From: Catenaria anguillulae PL171
Lineage: Eukaryota > Blastocladiomycota > Blastocladiomycetes > Blastocladiales > Catenariaceae
DNA: 60,554 nucleotides
Direction: 5' to 3'
Assembly (NCBI GenBank): GCA_002102555.1
Contig: MCFL01000143.1
Coordinates: 1-60,554 of the forward strand
Both the position numbers and the translations under genes were made by a program. The notes beneath the pieces are model-generated. The model saw only the letters and a list, made by a program, of their open reading frames with translations, was not told the origin of the DNA and searched no databases. The first letter of the stretch is position 1. Each line of letters opens with the position of its first letter. Shown piece after piece: positions 35,120-47,800 of the stretch.

Positions 35120-37924
35120 CGAGTTAAGCCCAAGGGATTCTTTTGGTGAAGTGGTTGTAAGATTTTTTTTTTAGAAAGATGAATACATATCAATCGCTGT
35201 TTTTTTGTTTGTTTGTTTCGGAACCGAAATGTCGCTCCAATTGAATTGAATGCTGGCCCTCGGGCCTTGCGCGGATGTCTCACCAATCTCTTCGTCGCCT
35301 GACTGTTCCTTGCGATAGAGGAGAGAGAGATCAGAGGGCTCATGACGGGATCTTCGGGCATACATAGAGGGGCTAGTAGTAGCTAGTAGTAGCTGGGCTA
35401 GCTGTACCTGTTACATACTGCACATTGTCTACTCGATTCCAGGGTTAGGTTGATGATCCCACTGGCAGAGGAATCTGGGTTGCCAGTGGGCGACGCACCT
35501 CATCTCTTTGGGCGGCCAATTCAAACAATGAAAGAAACACGCTCTCAAATGACCATGTATGTACGAATGAAACCCCATGCATGTACTGCTTCAGAACTAG
35601 CTCCCTACGTACCACCCGGCCATTCCGTTATCCAATGCCCTCCTCGCCTACCACCGGGCCTAGTCAGGCGTCAGGCGTCGTCGTCTGACGTTAAAGTTGG
35701 AGACAACACCATCAAACCAAACTGATCTTCCCCTCGCTGCTCCCGCCTGCCCCCTTGGCGTTTCTGATGGGCTCCCGGGGCCGCCGTTGGCTGTTACCGC
35801 CCTCAGAGTGATTACTCGACCAAACCTGGACCGCATGCACAATCGCCCGCTGTGATCCTGCGTGACCTGGCCGTGGACAGCAAAGCCAGCGCGCGCTCGA
35901 GGACCCAAAGCGCTCGAATTACAACTTAATGGTCGATTACCACAGGTCCCGCGGCGAGACACCAGTATGCAGCCTCGCCGCCGGATGTGCACTTCCAAGG
36001 CGGGTAGCGCTCGCTGATCGTGGTGGACGTTGTCGCACGGCTAGCCGAGATCATAGGGAAAAGTTTGGTGCAGGTAAGCAGAGCACTCATTGTGACGAGT
36101 GCAGCGAGATTGAGTGCGGGCATAGCGACTCGACTTGATGGCGGGATCGCACAGAGTGGCTTCGTTACCAAGTAGGACGCTGTCGGCTTGCCTCCTTCCA
36201 TGACCACAATCCCATTTTCATATATCCCGTCGTGGATTCCCGCTGTCCAGCCAGTCCCCATTACGTTCATCACGAGCCATCCTCGACCTCGCACCAACCC
36301 CAAGCCTGTTGCAAGCAAGAACTGCCTCCTGCTCGTCCTCATTCCGGTACAAGATCCGCCCGTGCTCTTTTTCTTATTCGGAACCAGAGAGATCCGCTCT
36401 ACCTCGACACGCTGCGATTCACTTGCTCGACTTTTTGAAACTGCAGGCAGCTGTGCCCTATTCCAGTTTAGCCACACCTTTGTTGGTATTGCCAGGTTGC
36501 TGGGATTCTGGACCATGCAGGCACTGTTCGCCGGGTTGTAGGTTCCTGGACTGGCGTGAGTGACGATTGATTCAGCATGTGCGTCAGCAAGTAGCAAGAG
36601 CCTTCAGTACGTTTCCACAGTGCATTGTTTTCCTCTCGTCGCCACATTGCACACTCACCTCACGCGATGTCTCCCTAACAGCGTTCCCGCTCCGCGACAT
36701 GATGCCCTGCAGCTTGCTGCCATATGCTGTGGTCTCTGTGAACGAAGGTCGTTTTACCCCACAGTTCGACTCTCTACTTGTAGCCTAACCTCAACCTCGG
36801 CCAGCCCGCATGTACCATGTGCCAGCTATGCACCGTCGTCGCTGCTGCTCGCACGCCAGGATCCCATTCTCCAACCCACTGGCTGTACCCGCGGTCAATC
36901 GCCGACTCGTTCCAGCTTCAAAACAGCGGCATTTTTTTTCTCTTTTCAATGGATTTATGCACGCTGGTTGCTGTATCGCAATTCGTGTCGTCTTACAGCA
37001 TCGGCTCGAGGCTATGTGTGGCGCACGGGCGCCGCGCACGAGACAAGGTTTCGGCACAGTCACACTAGGAGTCGCCGCCGCTTTCACAGTCAGCAGCGGT
37101 TGGACCTGCCGAGAGCGGCTGTGGTCAGCGCAAGCGCCAGCATCCCCTCGACCCGGTTTACCCACCTCGCTCTCGTCGCCATTCACGTCTTCTACCACTC
37201 GCATTACGGCCCGCCTTGGCTTTCACTTAGCAAGTTTGCATCGCTAGTGACCTCGGCTATGTACCCTCTACCTGCCTCAACAGTCCCTCGCCAGCTCGTT
37301 TCGACTGACCATCCTCGGGCAGACCAACGCCCTGGAATCCCGCTCACTTGCTTGTGGTGCCGCGCACTGCATACGCAGCCCGCATTTGCATCACACAAGG
37401 TGGCGGCGGCCCATTTGCTGGCCAACGTGTCGCTCGGCGACAGTGGTGTCAGTGGCAGCAATTTCTCAAGTGCACAACCAGTGGCGGTGACGCGGTGCTT
37501 TGTTTCGTGTCTGTTGGAAGCCTGCGGAAGAGCTGCGGAATGGCAGTCGATCTTTCAAACAGTAATTGCGTGGCTTCGTGGAATGTTCTCGGGTTGCCAC
37601 TGGAGCCGGTTGGCACTTCCATGACTTTTCCGGCCACGTTTTTCACCATCACCCTTGTTTCATGCATGCACACGATGTATATTGCCCCTCGCCCTTACCA
37701 CACTGACGACAGCCCGACATTACGGCGGAGCCAGGTGGAATGGACAGAAGATTACCACATGCCCTTGGAACTTCTCAGAAGGTTCTGCCTGGGTGGGTTG
37801 GTATGGTTGTGGCATATAACGGCACCTCGCCTTCTTGACTCGTCGCACCTTGGTGGCAGTACACAACACAGAGTGAAACGATAGACCCTCACGAAATCTC
37901 AGACATACATAGACATCCGTCAAC
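35120..37924. other. 2.8-kb region without a supported gene
   Basis: Between the Cys-rich membrane protein and Tubby-C-like gene 2. Two long motif-free open frames overlap here: minus 35926-36597 and plus 36560-37624 (listed). TAG-rich short direct repeats (gctagtagta) occur at about 35371-35391. A weak CATATAAC element lies about 105 bases before the ATG at 37925. No mobile element was recognised. Confidence 0.4.
36560..37624 (+). other. Long open frame without a start codon
   Basis: 354 codons open on the plus strand. The first ATG in frame is only at about 37260. Composition is Ser/Ala/Arg/His-rich and no domain is recognised; codon thirds lack the strong C bias of nearby genes. It could be an unrecognised exon, a decayed gene, or chance in a stop-poor stretch. 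Confidence 0.25.
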
Positions 37925-38827
37925 ATGCTTCATCAAGATCAACAGCTGCAGCCTGCTGAATCGCTCGACTACCACGACCAACGCGACCCCGTGCTCCGCT
38001 TTGGCCATCTCGCATTTGCTTCCCAGCTCCACGATCCGCTCCATGTCCTCGACCACTCCTCGCTCGAGTCACACTGCATGTCGATGGACCCTACCGAGCC
38101 CCTCAAGTTCTACTTTGCCCGCACATCGCGCGGCCGAAACGGCGGCGACGACCGCACCATGTACTCTGTCAAGCAACGCCTCGACGGGCTCAACTTGTTT
38201 ACCATCCACCCGAGCAACTCGGCCAAAGTGTCGTGGAAGCGTACCGTGTATGCCACCACCGCCGACCAACAAGCCGCCGTTTTCAACATCAAAAAGTCGG
38301 TCCTGAACCCGCCCACTTACTCTGCGTACGGCGGTGCACACTCGGGTCAAGACTTGGATCCCGCCGACCCGCATGCGCACGCGCCGTTTATGCGCCTCAA
38401 GGCAAACGAAATTCACCGGTTCCCTGCACAGTACAAGTTTTACGCGACCGTCAAGTCGTTGCGTGTCCCAAGTGGCAATGCCGCCGTCGATTCTGTGCTG
38501 GCTGTTGAGCGCGAGTCGCGATTGGTTGTGCTCGGGTCCAAGAAGATGCGCGACATTTTCGTGTTTTTGGAACTGGGAGGTGGTGCAGAGCATGGCCGGA
38601 GCGGCGAATGGAAGTGGAAGAACAAGCATGCGCCGGGCCAATTGATTGCAAAGGCGACTGCAGTGACGGCTGATACAGTCAATGCCACCTTTCTCGGACC
38701 CGATGTCATGCGAGTGAGCGTGGCACCTGGCGTGGATGCAAGGTTGGTGGTGGCCATTGTATTGTCGACAATGACGCATTTGCAAGTGTTGCATGTGGGT
38801 GTCAATGGGACTGGAGTTGCTGCGTAG
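37925..38827 (+). CDS. Tubby-C/LURP-like family protein 2
   Basis: Intact single-exon gene of 300 residues. It shares with genes 1 and 3 the blocks VSWKRTVYATT, VFNIKKSVL, AQYKFYATVKSLRVPSGNAA, VDSVLAVERESRLVVLGSKK, MRDIFVFLE, KNKHAPGQLIAKA and the end SVAPGVDARLVVAIVLSTMT. It is the most divergent of the three at its N-terminus and extends beyond the usual end by HLQVLHVGVNGTGVAA. No signal peptide, transmembrane span or enzyme motif is seen. By fold analogy (inference) it may bind membrane lipid. The decayed copy at about 32165-32345 derives from this subtype. Confidence 0.8.
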   Translation: MLHQDQQLQPAESLDYHDQRDPVLRFGHLAFASQLHDPLHVLDHSSLESHCMSMDPTEPLKFYFARTSRGRNGGDDRTMYSVKQRLDGLNLFTIHPSNSAKVSWKRTVYATTADQQAAVFNIKKSVLNPPTYSAYGGAHSGQDLDPADPHAHAPFMRLKANEIHRFPAQYKFYATVKSLRVPSGNAAVDSVLAVERESRLVVLGSKKMRDIFVFLELGGGAEHGRSGEWKWKNKHAPGQLIAKATAVTADTVNATFLGPDVMRVSVAPGVDARLVVAIVLSTMTHLQVLHVGVNGTGVAA

Positions 38828-39071
38828 GTAGCCCCGAGAAAGTCGTGGTAAGGAAGAGAATAGTCTTGTCGCATGCGTAGCAATGTACCAAAGAATAGAT
38901 GCAAGCGATGCGTTGCCTACTCTCAATTGAATTGACGGAAGGGAGCAGAGCAAGACGACACTCGGGTCGCAGAGAGCATGTGGGAGCAAATCTTGTTGTA
39001 CGGACAGAATTCAACAGAAAAAGGACAATCATAAATCCAATCCATCAAGAAACGACGCTGCAACTCAACAT

Positions 39072-41224
39072 CTAACTCAAATCAATCAACGGGGGCATCT
39101 CCTTGGGCGGCTGCTGCACCTGCTGAGCCGCTGGTGGCGGCGGCGACGCGGATCCCGCGGGCATCAACGGTGGCATGAGCCCCGGCATAAACCCGGCCTG
39201 TTGCGGCGGCAAGCTGTGTGCGGGCGGCTGTCCATATGCGTAGTTGGGCCCCGCAGGCTGCGGCGCTGGCGTCGGCGTCGGCACGGGCGCATACGAAGCG
39301 ACAGGTGCCGGTGGCGCGTACGATCCTGGCGGTTGCGGAGGAGCAGCATAGGCAACGTTCGGGTCGGGCGGGTATTGCTGAGGCTGAGGCGGGGCTTGCG
39401 AAACAGCAGGCGGAGGTGGCGGCGGGCCGCCCATGTACGGTTGTTGAGGGGTCGGGGTTGCTGAGGTCATGGGCGGAGGCGGCGGTTGCATGTGCGGCTG
39501 TGGCGGCATGCCGCCGTACGCGGTGGGGGCAGGCGGGCCGTACGGGCCTGGACCTTGTGGCTGAGGCGGAGGATATTGCCCTTGACCAGGTTGCTGCATG
39601 TATGCCTCATACCCAGGCTGCGGCTGCGGCTGCGACTGGTGCATCTGATGCGGGGGTACTTGCGCGTATCCACCGGGACCCGCACCCGCGGGGGGCATCC
39701 TCAGCCTTGCATCCACGGCTTCCTCATACGCCCGCACGGCGCGTGTCAACTTGTCGTGCATTTCTTCCAACTGCTTGTGCACAGCCAACGTATCATGCAC
39801 TTGCGCCACCACGCGTGGATGCAGCGCAGCCATGGACTGGTGAAGCGCAGCGTACTCGCGGTTGGCAATCAGTGCTTGTGCTGCGCCTGGCCCCGCCGCG
39901 TCGAGCTTGGCCATGGCGGCCGCAAACAAGTCAATGGTTTCCATTTCCGTAGCCGACAGCGTGTCGCGCTCGGGAGCCGCCGCGGCCGCGGGTGTGGTCG
40001 TAGAGTGAATGGACGACGAGCCCGTGTTGTGTTCGCGGATGGCGGTCGTGGACGACACAGATGACGGCTTGCGCTGCGGCGACCATGCCGGATCAGTTCG
40101 GTACGCCGTGGTGGCTCCCGGTCGCTTGGATTTGGCGAGCTCGAGCTCGGCGAGCGACGCAGAGATGGCCGCTGCAAGATCCGGATCGTCTTCGTCTGTT
40201 TCGGCCGGTTGTTGCTGCTGGCGAGTGACGGGCGCCTTGACGACGGTTGTGGCTGCCTGCTGGTTCTGCGACTGGCGCGCGTTGGACGACGACGATGACG
40301 ACGGAGCGGGCTGCTTGTCGGCTTCGGCCAACGACAGCGCAATGGCCAAATCCAAGTCTTCCTGCTCCTTGCGATTCAGTTGCGGCCCCGATCCTGTGGC
40401 AGGCTTGCCCGGCAACTGTTGTTGTTGCTGCTGCTGAGCCACGGCCACTGCGGCCTGCGACTTGCCGCCACGCGCAAAACACCCATCACACACCCTCACG
40501 GGCATTGGAATGCCCAAGTGCGGCAAGGCAATGTTCTTGCTCGAGCATTCGCCACAAAACGTGTGGCCACACGCGCGGCAATGATGCTTGCGGTTGGTGA
40601 ACGTAAACTGAGTGCGGCAACGCTCGCACACGGGCGAGTCGGACCACTCGGGTGGGACGCTCGTGTCAAACACGGCGCGGGTGGGCAAGGCATTGTCGTC
40701 ACCAGGCGGAAACGGGTATCCTTCGTTGCGCAACTGCACATACGTCGAATACATGTTTTCGAGGTTGTGTCTGTTGCGAAACGCACGCGCCCAGGCTTGA
40801 AAGTCCTTGAGGAGCGGCGTGCGCACTTGGTGCGGGAGTTGGTGGTTACGGACGAGGGCAGCGAGCGTGGAAGTGAATTCCTGGGAGGCGATTTCGACGA
40901 GAAAGTGGTCGCCGCCGTTCTTGATGCACAGGTCGGTGAGCTTGAGCGTAAGTAGTTGGACATTTGGGTTGGGGTGGTTGAGGCGTCGCTTGAGAGCGCG
41001 CATGGCGTCCTTTGGTCCGACAAGCTTGCCACGGATCTGGTCGCAGATTTCAAAATTGAGGCCGAGGTTTTCCTCGCCATTCGGAATCAGTTCCGAGGTG
41101 GCCTCGTCTGTGTTTTTTTTTAGTTTAGTTGAGGGTCAGACATCATCTGGATGAGAGCGGCGCGCCAAGAGAGCCACGCACCGACTTGGTCGTCAAAGGG
41201 CGACCGGGACGAAAAGAGCGACAT
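39072..41224 (-). CDS. VPS27: VPS27/Hrs ESCRT-0 subunit
   Basis: Endosomal sorting protein that binds PI3P and ubiquitinated cargo and recruits ESCRT-I. Exons in transcript order: 41182-41224 and 39072-41107 (donor gtgcgt), 692 residues. Domains: N-terminal VHS (GEENLGLNFEICDQIR to WARAFRNRHNLENMY, about 20-145); FYVE zinc finger (about 185-240) with eight Cys/His positions and the PI3P-binding RKHHCRACGHTFC; two ubiquitin-interacting motifs (QEDLDLAIALSLAEADK and EDDPDLAAAISASLAELE); a GAT-like helical segment around the AALHQSMAALHPRVVAQ region; then a long Pro/Gln/Ala-rich tail. It ends PLIDLS, a clathrin-box-like motif as in Vps27 and Hrs. The first coding exon is only 43 nt. Confidence 0.95.
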
Positions 41225-41935
41225 TTGCAGAGGGAATCGTGGTTTTTGGGAAGATTGCACCGAGTCGGCTGGGTGACTTGTCTTGATATTGCTGGCGATT
41301 TGGTGATGCGCTCCTGTGAGAAGAACTTGGCATTTAACAGGTCAGAATAATACTTACGCCAAGAGGAAGTTGGAAGACAACACGATGGTGATCGGCGGCC
41401 AAGTCATTCAAATCGCCTCTCCCGGTCTGCCAGTCAGCGCCAAAGAAGAAGACCAACGCTTCAGGCCGCCTTTTCCAAGCGATGGGAAGGCTGCTTCGTT
41501 CGCATGCACCATGCCAGACACCACCAATCAACCAATAAATCGTTGATAGCTGCCTTTATTCAATGTAAATATAGCGAGCCAACCTCGCTTCTTTTTTTCC
41601 ACATCTGTCGCGTTCGCACGTTGCTGAATGTGGGAATGCGAACAACTAAGTGGTATCGCAATGCGATCTTCAAACGTAACGAGCGAAATGAATGACCCAC
41701 AGCCGTGCGTAAGCTACCTGATGCATTGTTCAGGCAAACAGTCTATCCAAGTGTTAGCTCATGTTTCCATGCCAACTTCATGCACCACTCAAGCATCTGC
41801 GACGCCTGTGACGCCGCCCCCCTCCCTGATCCGTTTCCATTCCAGCGCCGTGCTGCCTGAATTCTACGCCCACAACCAACCGTGATTGAAGGCTAAGGAA
41901 CACCATACGCCTAGATTTGCGAGCAACAGCACAAT
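41225..41935. other. Intergenic spacer (divergent)
   Basis: 711 bases between the VPS27 start (minus) and the ankyrin gene start (plus), so a shared promoter region. Only short frames; no clear core element. Confidence 0.5.
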
Positions 41936-44851
41936 ATGACGTCAATTCACGATCCAGCTCAGGTACCCATCGGTACCTCTGCCGCCCGACTTCCCGACCA
42001 CCACGTTCCACGACAGCGTTCTCTGTCGTCAGCTTCCGACACGTCTGTGCTCTCGACCGACTCGCTCGGCGACTCGTCGCACAGTCCCGAGGAAGACGAG
42101 GTCGCCACACTTTCCGTCGCCCTTCTCGATGCCATCAACGCGGGCGACCGCCCACGCCTCACAGACCTTTTGGCCAATGGCTCACCAGCTGCCATTGAAC
42201 AAGTCCTCGCAACGTTTACATACCCAAACACAGACAAGCACTACTTTCACGAACCCGAGATCTTGGTAGACGCCAATGCGCTGTTAGGACCCTCGACAAC
42301 TCGGCTGAATCTGATCCAGATTGCATGCTTTTTGGGCGAAGAAGAGTTGGCGCTGGACATTGTCAATCATTTGGCAAGAGAGGCAGAGAGTGTCGGGTCA
42401 AAGTATGCACTCAAGGCGCTGCTGGCAAGCATGTGGGGCAATGGGAATACCACACTGCATCTCGCGTCCTTTTTGGGCATGGCCGAGCTCGTGGCAAAGA
42501 TTCTTGAGGTACATCCGGCATTGGCAAAGAAGGCAAATGATCGCAAGGTCAAACCTGTGGATTGCACGGACGATGATGTAACGCGCATGCATTTCTTCAA
42601 TACTCCCGAGGTAAATGAGCGAATTGGTACGTGCAATGTTGCTCAATCTCATTCGTGACTTGTATCTTCTGACGACTGGCTCCATGCGGCAGTCGACAAC
42701 ACACTCCGCGTCCAATCTGATGGCGCACTTGGCCTGCTCGCATCGCCCATGACCCGCGGCCGCCGTTCCGACTCGTCTGCATCCACCACAGCCCCCTCGC
42801 GATCCATTCTGTCGGGCTCGCGTTCAATTGACAACCTCAAAACCATGTCGAATGGACATGCCAACAAAAAGCGCGTTTCGTTTGACCCACTCACTTTGTG
42901 GTTCCAAGGCGCAGAACAGGGCGATCTCGCTCAGCTATCCCTCTTTCTGCCGTCCATCGAGTCTGTCGATGTACGATTACCCTCACGAGGCGCCACTGCG
43001 TTACATTTGGCGTGTGCCAACGGGCACATGAATGCAGTCAAGTGGATCCTGGATCGAGGTGCAGATGCGAATGCCGCGGATGATTTGGGGCTGACGGCAT
43101 TGCATTATGCAGCCGACGGGTTGCATTCAGAGCTGCTATTGGCATTGATTGATGATCCAAGGGTGGATGTCGATGTACAAGATGCAGATGGGGAGGGCGT
43201 GCTGGACGCTATTGATGACGAGGAAGAGGGCGGGGCGCAATTGGTTGCGAAAGCGGAGGGTACATACAATTCAATTCCACTTTTTGTCTGGACCGCATGC
43301 TGACAGAGCTGGTTGCATCCATTAGTTGCGCTCGAAGTACGACGTACAAAAGGACCCAAGCAGGGTCCCTCAGCGAAACTGGCAGCGAGCGATCTTGTCG
43401 ACTTGGGTTTATCTGGGAAACCAACGGCAAAAGCGTCTCCTGCACCTGCTGCTGCTGCCAGCGGATCTGTGCCGGTCGCATCCACCAAAGTGCCTCTTGC
43501 GTCAGATTCAACAACGGCAAAGCCGCTCATTTCAGCTCTCAAATCAAAACCCGCAGATCAGGAACAGGATCCACTGTCCATGTCTGCACCATCAAAGCTG
43601 CTCGCGGAATTGCCCGCGGCTGCAAAGTCTCCAACTGCCGTTGACTCACCATCCGCTCCAGTTAAGCCTGCACCTTCCGCTTCAGTCTCGACACCAACAC
43701 ACACGGCAAGCTGTCAACCAGAGCGAGAAAAGTCGTCAATATCCTCATCGCCTGCGGCTGTCCAGTCATTAACAACCTCTCAAGAACACCCTGTTGAGGT
43801 GCCGAAAACAGCAGCCATCTCATCCTGTCGACCCAGTGAACCGCCGATTGGCAACTCTACAAAATCCAAGTCTGAGGCTCCATCAACTGTGCTGAGCCAG
43901 GGTTCATGTCGGACAGAGTCGACGGCGACACCAAGCATGCCAATGTCTGTATCGCATGCAACATCGGAAGCTGTTCCATCATCCAATAATACGGCCAGCC
44001 AAGCGGCTGCCTCCTCACCCGACCCCACTTCGACAACGCGTCACTCGTCGTCACCCAAGCTGTCCGCGCCACCTGCCGTCGGCAATGGCACGCCAAGCAC
44101 AGCGGCCTCTCTCATCCCGTCTCAAGTGTCAGCGGATCCAAGCCAAACACTTCCGAACGTGCAACCAACAAGCAATGCACCCACTTCCACTTCGCCAACA
44201 ACCCCAACTCGCTCGCCCTCCTCCTCAACCACCCACTCGCTCTCCAACTCGATCAATTCTGGCGGACCCGCTTCGACCGCCAGCACGAATCCCACACCAA
44301 CCGGCGGGCGCAACCCTTCCGTTCGCCCACCTTCTCCTTACCGCCTGGACCTACACCCAGTCTCGGTGGTCGCATCCCCGCTTGGCGCATCCTCGCTTGT
44401 AGCTGCTGCTGCCGCCATGTACGAGCAACGCACAACCGCCACGGGCGGCAGCCCGGGGCTCCCACCCGTGTCGCTGAATCGTGCCGCCTCACTCTCTGTT
44501 CGATCACTCACATCCTCCTCGAAACCGTCTGCCGCCGAACTGTCCGTGGCCGCATCGCCTGTGCCCGCGCCCGGGCTGTCGTCGTCGCCGCCTGGACCCG
44601 AATCTCCAGCAGCAACCGCATCGTCCTCATCCACCGCGAGCCCAAGCGGCAAGTCCCGACTGGGCGTGAAAAAGGAAAAACGCGCCAGTGTTGCCGCAAA
44701 CACAGCGGCCATGATGGCCAATGCGGTAGAGCGCGTCAACAGCAAAGACGGTGACGAGGCCAATGGTGGCGGAGTGGATGCCACGCCGCTGGCAAGTGTG
44801 AGCGAGCGCAGGCAGTTCTGGAGTTTTGCCACGGGAAGGGCAGGCAAGTGA
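41936..44851 (+). CDS. Ankyrin-repeat protein with PP1-binding RVSF motif (MYPT-like)
   Basis: 927 residues in three exons (41936-42626, 42693-43259, 43326-44851; donors gtacgt and gtacat). First part: Ser-rich leader, then ankyrin-like repeats (LNLIQIACFLGEEELALDIV, NTTLHLASFLGMAELVAKIL). After a Ser/Arg linker comes KKRVSFD (about residue 290), a canonical RVxF docking motif for protein phosphatase 1, directly followed by further ankyrin repeats (ATALHLACANGHMNAVKWIL, LTALHYAADG). RVxF just before ankyrins is the MYPT1/PPP1R12 layout, so a PP1 targeting subunit is the best guess. The last 510 residues are Ser/Pro/Thr-rich and probably disordered, with basic KKEKRAS near the end. No frame damage. 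Confidence 0.8.
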
Positions 44852-47800
44852 TGATGAAGCGCCGGGTAGTCTGGTTGGGCTTGCGAGCGCCGGGGGTTCT
44901 GCCTGTTTTCTATTTGTTCCACACTTGTAGTACCTTTATTGATTTGCGGGGAGTCAATTGGAATTCGTGGTCCCTCGCATTAACTCCATTCCTCGGTCTG
45001 CTTTGCCCCAGATTTGTGGTGGATAGCTTGCGTTCGTTTTTGTGCATCAATGTATTTGCCGTAGTTGTTTCGTATTGGTATCAATCAGTCAGAGCGCTGG
45101 CTTGACGATGCCTGCTTTGGAGTGTTGCACCTGGCTAGATCGGCGGTCCGTGATGACGTTTGGCGATCGATGTCTCACAAGCCACCGCCACTCAACGCAC
45201 GCCACTTGCCGCGCGCGTGACAACCACGCAAGTGGTCACGAGGTCATTTTTGGTGATAACTTCGATTGCAAGGATCGAAGCTTGTGGCGGCGCCACATGC
45301 AACATCCTTCGGCGCAAATTTGAAGGTCTCACGTGGCCCATTTATCCGGGACGCGTCGGCCAGCCGACTGATGATCGCAAAGCTCAAGGTGTGACGCCAG
45401 CCTCAACCCACCAGATACCTACTTGGCTTCATCCACCGCCACACCTTAGCTCCCATGGCCGTTCATGAACAATTTTGACTCGCAAAGGATAATGATTGCC
45501 ACCATCGAATTGGAGCTGTCGCACGCCAGTACCGTGACCGAAAGCCAAGCCTGGTTGCGGTGTTAATCGTGCTGCGGACGATTGATGCATGAAGATATTG
45601 GCATTCATGATTTATGGGGTCCGACAGCAGCTGTGTGACGACTGCTCGTGCCACAGTCGGCGCTTGACTCGATCCTAACGACTGTGGACTCGTCTGCATG
45701 GATGGGCAGTCAAGTCCGGGTAAGCTGGGCTCAACCACTGCAGTCGAAACGAGAAGATGTGCAAAAACTGTAAACAATCCATAATCGGATTGATGATTCT
45801 GCATATGACTGTTGAACAATCTGGGGTTAGTATGGACTCCGTCGAGCACGCTGATTGGTCCGATCGTTCGGCCAACGTTTGCCTCGGGTTACAAGGTATA
45901 TAATTGCCCAGGCCCACGTTCGACTGCCATTGTCGAGCCGTTCCAACCAATCAGCACAGCGTGCGCCTGCCGCCACACCCTCACAAGACGTGCCCAGCAA
46001 CATCGCCGACTACCCACGAATCATTTCAAACACAGAAACAGCCGTTCTAACAGGAGTCGATCGCGGATCTCGTACACAATTGCGCCGATATTGTACCAGG
46101 CGGCGTGATACTTGGACTTCCGGTTAGTAATTCCTTCATTATTATCTAGGTGGTAAGTCATTCTTCCGCTAGGGGGGCGGTGAATCATCGACAGTGCTGC
46201 ATGAATAGAGTCGTCAAGTATGTTTCGCATCTTGCTTGCAGTCAAAACCACCGCGAATCTCACCCTTTCACGCACCCGAACGACCATTCCTCCTCAAAGT
46301 TTACACTATAATTACAGGACACCAATACCCAACATCCCTCCACACCCACTCCATCAAACCATTGCCTCACGTCGATAGCAATCATTTCAACTCCCAACAC
46401 CATTCCAAGCAAAGCGCAACTAACGCCTGCAGACAAGGAACGCGTTGTCCCACAACCAGCGCTCCCTCAACGCCTCTATTTCGCATCTGGTGTGCTTGTG
46501 TCTGATCTCGCCCATGCGGCAAGTGAGCTCGAAAGTGAGACCTGACGTATGCTTTCACTGTTGACGATTTTCAGACGCTCACTTCACGCCGACCGGCCGA
46601 GCGCGTCTCACCACCCAACGTATACCACGGTAGGTGGTTCCAATATCGGTCCGTCCATTGAATCGTACGTCGTCTTGTACCCAGTGATTCATCCATCATT
46701 GGCGGCGCGGCGCAGGCTGTAAACAAATGGATCATGATGCATGCGTCCTTACAAACTTGCAAACGAACGGGGTTTGATCAACACCGGGCGCCACACCGCC
46801 ACAAGTTTCTACTTCAAAACGCCTTTCTTTTGCCGTAGGAAGACTGACCCCATTCATGCATCGGGCCGCCGCCTTCCGTCACATTCATGATTGAATAGTC
46901 GAGGTCATCAGGCCCCTCGATATCCCCAAATCGTCATAGGGTTTCTTCAAGCTCGCTCGGAAACCACTTGCGAGGCCCAACGAGCAACTTGCGATTGAGA
47001 CAGAGGGTGTGGTTGTTGACGCACGTGCGCCCTGTTACAACTCGAAGCCCGACCGCCTTCCATTTCTGGTGCAAACTGGTGGGTATGTACGTCTTGAGCA
47101 CTTGCATGGCGATGCACTTCGCCACAATTCAATATCGTATTTCTTTATACCCCTCGACCCACACACACTTAAGCGCCAGTTCACCCCTTCTCCTTCCCGC
47201 CACGTTGGACTGTCCACCTGGTTGCTGTCGTGAGTGCTTGCTTGTTCACTTTACCTTGTTCTCATCAACGTAAACCATTTCCCTATTGGCCCGCCCGACC
47301 CATGTTTCGCCTGCATTGACTCGTGACTCCTCACTCACATCTCTGCGTTTAAATTCGTTCAGAGATCGCCTTGCCCGCGGACAGACAATCGGACCCGGCA
47401 CCAACCAACGATCTGTTTGGCTCCGCATTTCGCAGCGTTTTCGTCCCGGTTGCGTGACGTTGGGATACTCGAATCTCTCTCTGGCACTGGCTTCGAAACC
47501 CTTTCGAGGTTGCCGATCGCCAAGTCTCTCCCCGTCCCACAGAAAGCATATCCGAATAAGCCGTCTCACATTGATCGCATACCAAATTACCTTTATCCTT
47601 GTTCTGCATTCTGCAGCGCATTTTGCTGTGCCCGGTCATTCCCCATTCCATTCCCTCGTCGACTTCCCCGACCGTCACTGTGCTCTGTGCTCGCTCATTT
47701 CGAACTGTGACGCGTGCTCCGCTCAACTTTGGTCCCCCCCCCCCTTCTGCTCTCGAGTCGCGAATACGCAGCGTATCGGTCGTTCACAGCCGCAGTTGGT

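Noticed and set aside
35371-35391. Short direct repeat gctagtagta as a possible transposon end or target-site duplication
   Set aside because: Too short and without a matching partner farther away or any element between.
39201-40955. Plus-strand frames opposite VPS27
   Set aside because: Antisense shadows of a GC-rich coding exon with Pro/Gln repeats; no start context or domains.
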